A stretch of 64,000 nucleotides of DNA from Blastopirellula marina (GTDB lineage Bacteria; Planctomycetota; Planctomycetia; Pirellulales; Pirellulaceae). Every line of letters starts with the position of its first letter. Positions within the stretch are counted from its first letter, which is position 1. The translations under genes and the position numbers were made by a program. The notes below the pieces were generated by a model, which had not been told where the DNA came from, made no database searches, and was given only the letters and a program-made list of their open reading frames with translations. The DNA lies in assembly GCF_002967715.1 (NCBI RefSeq), contig NZ_PUIA01000016.1:186001-250000 (forward strand), in the 5' to 3' direction. Positions 1 through 7,655 of the stretch are shown here, in pieces.

Positions 1-1271
1 ATGTTTTCAAGCACCACGATGGCATCATCCACAACAATGCCAATGGCAAGCACCAATCCGAACAGGGTCAGGTTATTGAGCGTAAAGCCCATCATGGCCA
101 TGATCGCGAACGTACCGATGAGCGAAACGCCCACATCGATCAGCGGTAGCATCACGGCTTTCCAGTCCTGCAGAAAGAAGAGTACGACGATGGCAACCAG
201 GATGATGGCATCACGTAGGGTTTTGAAGACCTCTTCGACCGACTGTTCAATGAACGGTGTGGTATCGTAGCCGATCTCATACTTCAAACCAGGTGGAAAC
301 CTTTCTTTTAATTCTTCCATCTTGCGTTTCACTCGCTCCCCCACATCAAGTGCATTGGAGCCGGGCAATTGGAAGATACCGATACCGGCAGAAGGCTTTT
401 GGTCGAAACGACAGATCGTATTTAAGTTTTTGGCACCCAGTTCTACGCGCCCAATGTCGCGAATTCGTGTGATTTGGCCATCGCTACCTGTTTTAACAAC
501 GATGTCCTCGAATTGCTCTGGTGTTCTCAATCGTCCTAGGGTTGTCATCGTCAACTGCATTTCCTGTCCAGGAGGAACAGGCGGCTGGCCGATTTGTCCG
601 GCGGCAACCTGGACATTCTGTTCCTTCAGGGAAGCAACCACTTCTCCCGCGGACATGCTGCGTGATGCCAACGCATTGGGATTGAGCCAGACTCGCATGC
701 TGTAATCTTGCTGGCCAAGAATCCCCACGTCGCCAACTCCATCGAGGCTGGCTAGTTGATCGCGGATTTGAATCGTTGCGTAGTTGCTCAGGTAAAGATT
801 ATCCAGCAGCGGCTCGCCGGTTTTAGGATCGTCGTCTGAGAAGAGATTCACCGCGAGCAAGATATTAGGAGACTTCTTCTTTGTGGTCACCCCAGTTGCT
901 TTGACCACGTCGGGTAAAAGAGGCGTGGCTTGAGCGACGCGGTTCTGGACCAGGACCTGGGCCATGTCCAGATCGGTTCCCAGGGCGAATGTGACGGTTA
1001 ACGTGTAGCTTCCATCACTGGCCGACTGAGACGACATGTATAGTGCGTCTTCGACACCGACGACCTGTTGTTCAATTGGAGCTGCCACTGTTTCAGCGAC
1101 GACATCCGCACTCGCGCCAGGGTATTGGCACGTTACAGAGACAGTCGGCGGGGCGATTTCGGGATATTGAGCAATTGGCAATATCCATACGCAGATCGTG
1201 CCTGCCAAGACGATGATAATGGAGATAACCCAGGCAAAGATGGGGCGGTCGATGAAAAAGCGAGCCAGCAC
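1..1271 (-). CDS. RND multidrug efflux transporter permease (AcrB/MexB type), N-terminal part
   Basis: This is the N-terminal ~423 residues of an inner-membrane resistance-nodulation-division pump; the C-terminus lies beyond the left edge. The protein opens with a transmembrane helix after an N-terminal 'ARFFIDRPIFAW' stretch and continues with the porter-domain hallmark 'AQYPEIAPPTVSV'. The last visible residues are the TM4 motif 'GIVVDDAIVVLEN', whose paired aspartates carry protons in this family. The start chosen is GTG at 1271, because the family's conserved N-terminus (LARFFIDRP) begins there and no ATG lies nearby in frame; a clear ribosome-binding site is not visible. The upstream gene is the matching periplasmic adaptor, 64 bases away, so the two should be one operon. 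No outer-membrane channel gene is visible. The hydrophobic-and-amphiphilic-efflux class is inferred from the VVDDA motif, which differs from the metal-pump motif of the gene at 41215-44313. Confidence 0.93.
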   Translation of the reverse strand, partial: MLARFFIDRPIFAWVISIIIVLAGTICVWILPIAQYPEIAPPTVSVTCQYPGASADVVAETVAAPIEQQVVGVEDALYMSSQSASDGSYTLTVTFALGTDLDMAQVLVQNRVAQATPLLPDVVKATGVTTKKKSPNILLAVNLFSDDDPKTGEPLLDNLYLSNYATIQIRDQLASLDGVGDVGILGQQDYSMRVWLNPNALASRSMSAGEVVASLKEQNVQVAAGQIGQPPVPPGQEMQLTMTTLGRLRTPEQFEDIVVKTGSDGQITRIRDIGRVELGAKNLNTICRFDQKPSAGIGIFQLPGSNALDVGERVKRKMEELKERFPPGLKYEIGYDTTPFIEQSVEEVFKTLRDAIILVAIVVLFFLQDWKAVMLPLIDVGVSLIGTFAIMAMMGFTLNNLTLFGLVLAIGIVVDDAIVVLEN

Positions 1272-1335
1272 GTTGCAATCTTTCGTCGGTGTTATTTGGC
1301 GATCAAACGAATGAATTTGAAGTAATTTTTAAGAG

Positions 1336-2610
1336 CTACCGGGCACTGGATGGGGATGGCTGGTTCGTCTGATTGTCAGGTTGCTGCTGCGGCGGATTGG
1401 GCATCGGGCTATCGTTTGAACTTACGGAACGAAGTACGGTGCGATTGATCGGAGGAGGCTCTGGCATGGTCGTTTCCTGCGGCTTAACCGGTTTGCCTGG
1501 TCGTACTAACAGTAATCCATTGACAATGACTTTCTCCCCTTCAGAAAGCCCCTTTTGAATAACACGTAGTGGCCCCTGCTTGGTTCCCAGTTGAACGCTA
1601 CGGCGCTCGGCGGTACCATCTTTGCCCAGTACGTATACATATCGATCACTCTGATCGGCACCGATCGAGCCCTCGGGAACTAGCACGGCATCGTAAGGGG
1701 CTTTGGCGGCAACCTTGATTCGTACGAAAAAACCTGGGCGGAGCATACCGGCAGCGTTCGGAATAACAGCTCGAACCGTCAGCGTACCAGAGCCTGCGTT
1801 GACTTGATTCGAGCCGAAATCTATCGTGCCAAGTTCTGGGTATTCCGAGCCATCAGCAAGATAAACTTGGACCGGAATTTTCAGATCACGTAGTGAGCCA
1901 TGAATGCGCGAACTGGATTCAGAGTCGTGCCGATGCATGTAGCTCAACAAAGCGAGTTCGTCGACGTCGAAATAGGCATAGACGGGGTCGATGGAAACGA
2001 TGGTGGTAAGGAGCGTTGGCTGGCCAACGCCACTCTGGATAAGGTTTCCATCGGTGACATAGGTCCGATCAATACGCCCGCTGATTGCCGCATTGATTGT
2101 GCAGTAATCGAGATCGACCTTTCGAGCGGCAATTTCTGAATCGGCTGCCGCAACCTGGGCAGCGGTCTCGTTTGCGGCGGCGACACTTTCATCGAATAGT
2201 TCTTGACTTACCGCTCCGCTTCCAACCAGTTTCTTATTTCGAGCCAAGGTTGCTTGGGCTAATTCGTTCTTAGCGATGTATAGATTCTTCTGAGAAACGG
2301 CCTGATCATATTCGGCCTGATAGGTTCGCTTATCAATCTCGAATAGCAAGTCACCTTCTTTGACGACCGCTCCGTCTTGGAAAGCAACATTCTGGAGGTA
2401 ACCAGATACCTTGGCATATACATCGACAGAAGAGACCGCTTCGATGTGGCCTGTGTACTCGCTTAGATCGACAACCTGGCGTTTGATTGCCGGTGCCACG
2501 GTCACATTCGGAGGTTCGGCCTTGGGCATTTCTCGCCTTCGCCCGCAACCGATAGCGATAAGAAGGGTAAACGACAAAATGATTGTCGGGTGAAGCACGG
2601 TCCGCTTCAT
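1336..2610 (-). CDS. RND efflux periplasmic adaptor (membrane fusion protein), lipoprotein
   Basis: A 424-residue AcrA/HlyD-family adaptor that bridges an inner-membrane RND pump and an outer-membrane channel. It has a lipoprotein signal peptide (hydrophobic residues ~10-21, then a lipobox ending IAIGC with Cys 22). The first half contains the split biotinyl-lipoyl-like domain ('VSGYLQNVAFQDGAVVKEGDLLFEID' region around residues 68-95) and a long helical hairpin (about 95-165). The beta-barrel and membrane-proximal domains follow. The C-terminal ~45 residues are rich in Pro, Gln, Asn and Ser, and longer than in enterobacterial AcrA; they look disordered. Translation starts at ATG 2610. It is the first gene of the operon with the RND permease that follows, so the pair probably exports toxic organic compounds. 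The exact substrate cannot be read from sequence. Confidence 0.93.
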   Translation of the reverse strand: MKRTVLHPTIILSFTLLIAIGCGRRREMPKAEPPNVTVAPAIKRQVVDLSEYTGHIEAVSSVDVYAKVSGYLQNVAFQDGAVVKEGDLLFEIDKRTYQAEYDQAVSQKNLYIAKNELAQATLARNKKLVGSGAVSQELFDESVAAANETAAQVAAADSEIAARKVDLDYCTINAAISGRIDRTYVTDGNLIQSGVGQPTLLTTIVSIDPVYAYFDVDELALLSYMHRHDSESSSRIHGSLRDLKIPVQVYLADGSEYPELGTIDFGSNQVNAGSGTLTVRAVIPNAAGMLRPGFFVRIKVAAKAPYDAVLVPEGSIGADQSDRYVYVLGKDGTAERRSVQLGTKQGPLRVIQKGLSEGEKVIVNGLLLVRPGKPVKPQETTMPEPPPINRTVLRSVSSNDSPMPNPPQQQPDNQTNQPSPSSAR

Positions 2611-3067
2611 TATCTCTGCTTCCTGTTGCTAGTCCTGTTGAAATGCACGCGATGACGACTAACGTGTCTTGTGTCACCGAGGCCGGTCTTGTTGCCTCAA
2701 TTCTTGTTGAAACATGTTTGCCTTTATACCGTGCTGACATTCCGATTACACGTGCAGATTGGAACGACACATTCGAGAAACTTGGAAGTGCCCTGAAATT
2801 TAGCCATCGAGCTCACCGTTCGCCTTGTTGCGTGTGATCAGATCCATCTTTTCATATCTGCGAAGCTGGGGTAGTCTATGTGATCTAGGGGGATAGTGAC
2901 GACTGAATTCCCATCCAGTTTGTGAAGTGGCTTGCATTCGAAGAACCTGGTTAAGGCTTTTAGTGTTGGGGTTTTGCTTCTTTCGGCAGTCGGTTCTCTT
3001 GATTTAAATCGCTCAATATTTCCCGAAAGCGGTGAATCTGAGTTTAGCAAGGCAAGGTAAGTTTCGA
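2611..3067. other. Divergent intergenic region (457 bp)
   Basis: This stretch separates the leftward efflux pair from the rightward membrane-protein gene, so it must hold promoters in both directions. No convincing coding region was found: the short open frames on either strand start with non-ATG codons, lack ribosome-binding sites and resemble no family. No inverted repeat strong enough to call an operator was seen. Confidence 0.5.
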
Positions 3068-4870
3068 ATGGATTCGGATTCTTCAAGTAAGACGGAACAG
3101 GTTTCTGCTCGTAGCATTCTTGCCGTGTTTGTGATTACTGCGCTGCTGGGGACGGCGATTGCTTATTTTGTCCTTTGTATTGCCGCATATAGTCGGTATT
3201 GCAACGAGTGGAGTGGCATGCTTCTTCCTGGCTACCGCTTTGGAATGCCACAGCGATTGTTGGATGAGGGGGTCTACCCTGTCCATGAAATTGGATGGGA
3301 CGGTCAGTTCTATTACATTCAGGCAAATTACTTAAATCCTGTCCCTGAGGCTTACGATCATATTCCGGATTTGTCCTACCGATATCAGAGAATTGGATTG
3401 CCACTTGTTGCGGCGGTATTCAGTTGGATGATTGGTAGCGACTACGTTTCTCCGCACACCTATTTGTTTGCCTCGCTGCCGTTTGTTGGGCTGGGAATGG
3501 GAGCCCTTGCGGCTTGGTTGTTTGCTCATCGCTATTCTCCACTCTGGTGCCTTGGTTGGGCGGCCAATGTGGGAATACCAATCTGCCTTTTGCACGGTCA
3601 GCCCGACCCCTTGGCCGACGCGTTGTTCATTCTGGCGATGTTGGCATTGATTCGAGGTATGCCCTTAGCGTATGCCGCAGCTGCGAGTTTGATGTGTTTG
3701 ACTCGCGAGCCCTATTTTGCAATCGCCGGAGCCGTTTTCGCCGCATCCGTGGCGGGTATGGTTCCCTGGAAAGGTAATCCCGAAACGGGAGGATGGGTGA
3801 TTGCGATTTTGCGTGCAATCGGTCTTCAGCGGTTGGCTGATTGGTTGATGGTTACCCCTGAAGTTGAGCAGCAGTCGACCATTCTTAGTGGTCGGCCAAG
3901 TGCCTGGAATTTCTGGGCGTATCGGACGCCAATATGGCAGCTGTTGATCTTGCTGGTTCCTTGCGTGGTCTTTCTGGCATGGCAAGTCTACTTGCGGTCG
4001 GTATTTGGTCATACCGGTTCCGAAGCGGCAGGAGGCGTCATACTTGATATTCCGTTTTATGCATTCTTCAAATCTTCCATGAAGGCTCCCGACTTCGTAC
4101 TCAGGCCGTTTTACTTCGCGACTCTGATTATGGGATTTATCGTGCTCTGGAGCGTACGGCGTAAGCTGTCTATGTCGCTGATTATCCTGCCATACTTCTG
4201 CGTCTTGTCGATGATGTCGGAGATCGTGTGGATTGATCTCAGCGGTTACTCGAAAGCCATGGGAACGGTATTGGCTGCCGCAGTGATTTGCCTTCCGCTG
4301 GTGGGTAAAAAGATGTACTACGCGGTCGGGTTGCTCTTGGTATTGAGCGTACTGACTTACACCCAGTGCTTTAAGCTTGTCTACGGTCCGGTCGATTTGA
4401 TCGGCATTCCTGATTACCAGGTGGTGAATCTTGATATGCAAGATACCCAGCCTGTGTTAGCAGCCCCCAAGTGTACGATCGAAGTCGATCAAAATGAACT
4501 CCTGAAGCATGCCTCTGATATGAACGGAGTTTATCGCTTTGAACTGGGTGGAAGACGCTATCCGCAAACGTACTTTACTGTACCCGTGACAGTAACAAAT
4601 GAGGGTACGGAAACCTGGGAGCATTCCAGACAGAACGCGATTCAAATCGTGCCAGGTTGGTACAAAGAGGGTGAGCTTCCCAGTTGGAAGCCAGCAACCG
4701 ATGTGCCTAACAAGGTAGCGCCAGGTGAATCGTTCACCCGCGAGGTACCGATCTTGCTTCCACGTAGCCCAGGTGATTTCACCTTGCGAATCACGCTACG
4801 ACAATTGGGACAATTCTCGTTCGACGAAAAAGGTAAAGACTACGTCGATATTCCAATCTCTTACCGCTAG
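3068..4870 (+). CDS. Polytopic membrane protein, GT-C-like / cell-surface glycopolymer formation family (paralogue A)
   Basis: A 600-residue inner-membrane protein with about ten predicted hydrophobic segments between residues ~15 and 460 and a soluble C-terminal region (~465-600). Motifs include GWDGQFYY (residues 76-83) just after the first membrane span and RYQRIGLP (105-112). This DGQFYY/RYQRI pattern is typical of a family of polytopic proteins in surface-glycopolymer loci that resemble lipid-linked-sugar-using GT-C glycosyltransferases; the first loop aspartate would then be catalytic. The C-terminal region reads as a beta-sandwich ('VTVTNEGTETW', 'VAPGESF', 'RSPGDFTLRI'), as often seen fused to extracytoplasmic glycan proteins. 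An ATG exists 36 bases upstream, but 3068 is preferred: it has a purine-rich AAGGTAAG upstream and gives exactly the 600-residue length of the paralogue at 11970. The role as a glycosyltransferase is inferred. Confidence 0.85.
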   Translation: MDSDSSSKTEQVSARSILAVFVITALLGTAIAYFVLCIAAYSRYCNEWSGMLLPGYRFGMPQRLLDEGVYPVHEIGWDGQFYYIQANYLNPVPEAYDHIPDLSYRYQRIGLPLVAAVFSWMIGSDYVSPHTYLFASLPFVGLGMGALAAWLFAHRYSPLWCLGWAANVGIPICLLHGQPDPLADALFILAMLALIRGMPLAYAAAASLMCLTREPYFAIAGAVFAASVAGMVPWKGNPETGGWVIAILRAIGLQRLADWLMVTPEVEQQSTILSGRPSAWNFWAYRTPIWQLLILLVPCVVFLAWQVYLRSVFGHTGSEAAGGVILDIPFYAFFKSSMKAPDFVLRPFYFATLIMGFIVLWSVRRKLSMSLIILPYFCVLSMMSEIVWIDLSGYSKAMGTVLAAAVICLPLVGKKMYYAVGLLLVLSVLTYTQCFKLVYGPVDLIGIPDYQVVNLDMQDTQPVLAAPKCTIEVDQNELLKHASDMNGVYRFELGGRRYPQTYFTVPVTVTNEGTETWEHSRQNAIQIVPGWYKEGELPSWKPATDVPNKVAPGESFTREVPILLPRSPGDFTLRITLRQLGQFSFDEKGKDYVDIPISYR

Positions 4871-4890
4871 GTAAACAGTGCGATCACCTG

Positions 4891-4926
4891 GTGGTTAAGC
4901 GGCAGATAGTGGTTAAGCGGCAGATC
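4891..4926. repeat. Tandem 18-bp direct duplication at the 3' end of the GT2 gene
   Basis: Two adjacent copies of an 18-base unit (GTGGTTAAGCGGCAGAT plus one variable base) occupy 4891-4908 and 4909-4926. The right copy contains the stop codon and last codons of the leftward glycosyltransferase gene; the left copy repeats them downstream of the stop in the short convergent gap. It looks like a recent slippage duplication. No hairpin is formed. Confidence 0.85.
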
Positions 4927-5701
4927 GTGTTTTAGCCGGTGCCTCGTTTGCTTTCACGGCCTTGGTGGAAGCAACTCGCTGCGATTGCTGGAGCGACTTG
5001 CGTAGTTTCCAGATCTGCCCAAAGGTTCGCTTGCACAGACGATACTTGCCCAGCAGAGTTCCGCCTCCTTTGGATTCTCCTTCGGTACGCAAGTCGAAGC
5101 GAACATCGACCAGCTCGATATCCATCTTCAGTTCGCTGGCCACATACAGAATATAGAGGTCAAGCGTGAAGTCGTACGGTGCTTCGTCCATGTGTTGCAT
5201 CAGCGAGTGGTGGAACACCTTCGGTTGAGCATTCACATCGAAGTAGGAACCACCCAGGGCGGCTGAAGCAACCCAGCCCATTGCCGAAGTAAAGAACTGA
5301 TCGAATATTGGCCGACCTTTTCGGTTGCCGCGGACCAACGAATTGCTTGGATCTGGCATCTGGATAAGGCAATTCAAAGCTCGGATGACATCCTCAGGAG
5401 GAGTCTGCAGGTCAGCATGCGTCCAGGCCAGGTACTCGCCATGACTCTTGCGAAGCCCGAACAGGATGCCATAGCCATAACCCTGATTGACATCAACGGT
5501 AACCGAGCGAGCAAACGTATTCTCAGGATGAGTCAAGAGTTTGCCCATGACGTCTGCGGTGTCATCCTTCGAGCCGTTATCAACCAGCACGAGCTCGATA
5601 TCTTGGCGACTGCCGATCGCACATCGAAAAGCGGAAACCAGTCGGTCCAGGTTCTTTGATTCGTTGTAACACGGGACGACGATGGATAGGGTAGGTGTCA
5701 A
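4913..5701 (-). CDS. Glycosyltransferase family 2 (dolichyl-phosphate-mannose-synthase-like)
   Basis: A 262-residue GT-A-fold glycosyltransferase without membrane spans. Visible motifs are the N-terminal LSIVVPCYNES (5-15), the nucleotide-binding VDNGSKDD (40-47) and the metal/donor site THADLQTPPED (94-104). In most relatives that last motif reads DADLQ; here the first aspartate is His, while the second Asp and Gln are kept. Soluble family members with this layout transfer a sugar from a nucleotide donor to polyprenyl phosphate. That suits the neighbouring GtrA flippase-like proteins and the GT-C-like membrane proteins that would use the lipid-linked sugar. The start is TTG at 5701, supported by a strong AAGGAAG ribosome-binding site six bases upstream; no suitable ATG is present. 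It is the last gene of the leftward cluster that begins at 11657. Confidence 0.9.
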   Translation of the reverse strand: MTPTLSIVVPCYNESKNLDRLVSAFRCAIGSRQDIELVLVDNGSKDDTADVMGKLLTHPENTFARSVTVDVNQGYGYGILFGLRKSHGEYLAWTHADLQTPPEDVIRALNCLIQMPDPSNSLVRGNRKGRPIFDQFFTSAMGWVASAALGGSYFDVNAQPKVFHHSLMQHMDEAPYDFTLDLYILYVASELKMDIELVDVRFDLRTEGESKGGGTLLGKYRLCKRTFGQIWKLRKSLQQSQRVASTKAVKANEAPAKTRSAA

Positions 5702-5808
5702 CGTAATCTTCCTTAGGGAAGGGCGGTGCTAGCTAGACGATAGGGCCGTTCAACCTCGCCAGATGGTATAGGCCAAAAGCCAAGAATGGGTCAAGGTCAG
5801 CGATGCTT

Positions 5809-6396
5809 TCAGTCTGACATGACCGCTTGCCACAAGTCCGGTCGCTTGGTGCAAATTGCATCAACCGGATAAGGAGCCAGTGACTTGGCAAAGTCGGCAA
5901 TCGTTTCCACGCTTCTTCCTTGAAGTTCTGGTGAAACAATGCACAACTTGAAGTGAGACTTAAGTTGGTCGTACGTTTCGTCCGTCAGGGGCATTTTGGT
6001 AAAGCAGTCAATCCAGGCCCATTGGACATCGCCGGCCAATGCCATCGCCGACTCAATCGGCTCGAACTCGGAGAAACGAACCGCAATCTTACTCTCTCCT
6101 TGGCGACAGAGAGTGCGAATCATGGGGTATGAACTGTCGAGAAAGAAGTAATCGTCGACGGTACCTTGAATCATTTCCAGAACGCGATGTTCGATTCGCT
6201 CACTCTTGATGTTCAGGATCATCAGTCCGTGACGATACTCGGCTAGGTAATCCTCGAATCGTTCGCCTGACTGGAACGGATCGTGCTGGAGAATGAGGTC
6301 GTTGCCGTGATCTCGCAAATCAAGTTCGACCCCATATTCCAAGGGAACCACAGCTAGTTGTTCTCGCGTGTTGATGCGATGAGCGATATATAGCAT
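5809..6396 (-). CDS. Small glycerophosphodiester-phosphodiesterase-like protein
   Basis: A 195-residue cytoplasmic protein with the catalytic pattern of the GDPD/PI-PLC-like TIM-barrel superfamily: IAHR (residues 4-7), GVELDLR (22-28, acidic metal ligands Glu24 and Asp26) and LQHDP (36-40, general acid His38). A later LNIKSE matches the usual LEIK strand. At 195 residues it is shorter than typical enzymes (about 240-260), so part of the barrel may be abbreviated. No signal peptide is present, so it would act on a cytosolic phosphodiester. In this cluster the substrate could be a nucleotide- or glycerol-linked sugar phosphate rather than a phospholipid; that is inference. It lies 107 bases upstream of the GT2 start and 11 bases downstream of the GtrA stop. 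Confidence 0.75.
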   Translation of the reverse strand: MLYIAHRINTREQLAVVPLEYGVELDLRDHGNDLILQHDPFQSGERFEDYLAEYRHGLMILNIKSERIEHRVLEMIQGTVDDYFFLDSSYPMIRTLCRQGESKIAVRFSEFEPIESAMALAGDVQWAWIDCFTKMPLTDETYDQLKSHFKLCIVSPELQGRSVETIADFAKSLAPYPVDAICTKRPDLWQAVMSD

Positions 6397-6407
6397 GGAG
6401 TGTCTCG

Positions 6408-6905
6408 TTAGGCCGCTCTGCGGTCGGAACTTGGAATCACCGCGACTTCTGGGGAATCATCGGACGTCATAGAGAAATCCTCTTGCGTCGCGGGCTGCTC
6501 TCGAAATGCCAGGAACTTCATGCCCACGAAGTTAGCGACCGTGGTCGTCCCGGTTGCCAGGAAGAAACCGAGCAGTCGGAACTCGTCTCCCGCTAGTAAA
6601 AGAACCGCGCGGTTGATGCCTACGTTCAAACCAAGTGTGCAGGCATAGATAAGCACGTAAAAAACAGGTTCGCTTACCGATCTCTTGGTCGATTCAAACG
6701 TCCAGAGCTTGTTTCCCCAGAAGCCAAACAGCATCCCGCACACGTACGAGATTCCCTTGGCAATATCCGGGGAAAGGCCAGTCCAGGTAGTAATCAGCGC
6801 GTAGCAGATACCGTCGATCGCGACCGAGCTTCCGCCAATGACGAGAAAGCGGAGTATCTGACGCGAGACCTTAGGCGACGAGTTTTCGTTGTAATTGTTG
6901 GGCAA
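6408..6905 (-). CDS. GtrA family membrane protein
   Basis: A 165-residue protein with four hydrophobic segments and the GtrA-family pattern: 'LRFLVIGGSSVAIDGICY' near the N-terminus, 'YVCGMLFGFWGNKLWTF' in the middle, and a last helix ending 'NFVGMKFLAF'. GtrA proteins are thought to move polyprenyl-phosphate-linked sugars across the membrane. The start is uncertain. A TTG at 6905 has a well-placed GGGAGA ribosome-binding site and gives the usual family length; the frame also stays open to another TTG at 7004. With either choice the gene overlaps the end of the nucleotidyltransferase gene (stop at 6871), by 35 or 134 bases. The C-terminal ~35 residues are hydrophilic. It is one of two GtrA domains in this cluster. 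Confidence 0.85.
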   Translation of the reverse strand: MPNNYNENSSPKVSRQILRFLVIGGSSVAIDGICYALITTWTGLSPDIAKGISYVCGMLFGFWGNKLWTFESTKRSVSEPVFYVLIYACTLGLNVGINRAVLLLAGDEFRLLGFFLATGTTTVANFVGMKFLAFREQPATQEDFSMTSDDSPEVAVIPSSDRRAA

Positions 6906-7653
6906 AGTATTTCTCCCATCGCTGGTAGTCCCGTAACTCTTCCGGAGTACCCCAGCCGATGTATTTTTCGACTTCAAAGGTGCCAAAGCGGCTCCCTCCA
7001 GCAATCATCCCATTCGGGACGACATCCAAATAAAACTCGTTGTTGATACGCTGGTCGGAAGTAACCAGGGAGTCGATTGCATCGAATAATTGATAGGCAG
7101 AGCGGAACCAGAAGAACCCGCTCACGACGTGATCGTTTAATAAGTGTTCAGAGATTGGCTTCTTGCACGAAACATGACATACCTGTTCGCTGGCTTGTTC
7201 GGTTGCCACCCAGCCGTAACTTGTAGGCTTTGGCAAGACTCGATTGTCACCGCGATAGGTCCAGATCAGGCCATCCCATTGCTGGGATTTTGTCTTCTGA
7301 ATGAAGACGTCTTCATCGTACACATGGGTGTTGTCACAAGCGGCGACAAGTACATCCGTGTCATCCGAGAACGCTTCCGCTGCCAAGCGAACGGTACATG
7401 CCTGGCCTTCGGTTAGTCCAGGGACGACCACAATTTCGCAATCGGAGAAATGGCTTTGCAGTACCTGATCGATCTGATGCTCGGAGACATGATCTCGATG
7501 CACCAGGAAGATGATTCGTTCTGCCGAAGGAAGATCGCCAATGGCGCGAACCACCATGGGAATTCCATCCACCGGAATCAACGGCTTGGGCAACGAGTAG
7601 CCTGCGGATGAGAACCGCGATCCAGCACCTGCCATGGGAACGATAATATTCAT
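6871..7653 (-). CDS. Sugar-phosphate nucleotidyltransferase (NTP_transferase family)
   Basis: A 260-residue cytoplasmic enzyme of the nucleotidyltransferase fold that activates a phosphorylated sugar or similar small molecule with an NTP. The signature loop MAGAGSRF (7-14) and PKPLIPV (22-28) are intact, and the metal-binding aspartate is in VAACDN (around 103-108). It is shorter than RmlA-type thymidylyltransferases and closer to the cytidylyltransferase-like proteins seen in capsule loci; which NTP it uses cannot be told. It starts with ATG 7653, three bases after the preceding gene's stop. Its placement between a phosphatase fusion and flippase/transferase genes argues that it makes the activated donor for this cluster's glycan. 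Confidence 0.88.
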   Translation of the reverse strand: MNIIVPMAGAGSRFSSAGYSLPKPLIPVDGIPMVVRAIGDLPSAERIIFLVHRDHVSEHQIDQVLQSHFSDCEIVVVPGLTEGQACTVRLAAEAFSDDTDVLVAACDNTHVYDEDVFIQKTKSQQWDGLIWTYRGDNRVLPKPTSYGWVATEQASEQVCHVSCKKPISEHLLNDHVVSGFFWFRSAYQLFDAIDSLVTSDQRINNEFYLDVVPNGMIAGGSRFGTFEVEKYIGWGTPEELRDYQRWEKYFAQQLQRKLVA

Positions 7654-7655
7654 GA

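Noticed and set aside
2838-3086. 82-codon minus-strand frame in the divergent gap
   Set aside because: Starts with TTG, lacks a ribosome-binding site, overlaps the start of paralogue A and matches no known family; more likely regulatory DNA.
3665-4441. 258-codon open frame on the minus strand
   Set aside because: It is antisense to paralogue A, with His/Gln/Arg-rich composition typical of an antisense shadow of a membrane-protein gene.
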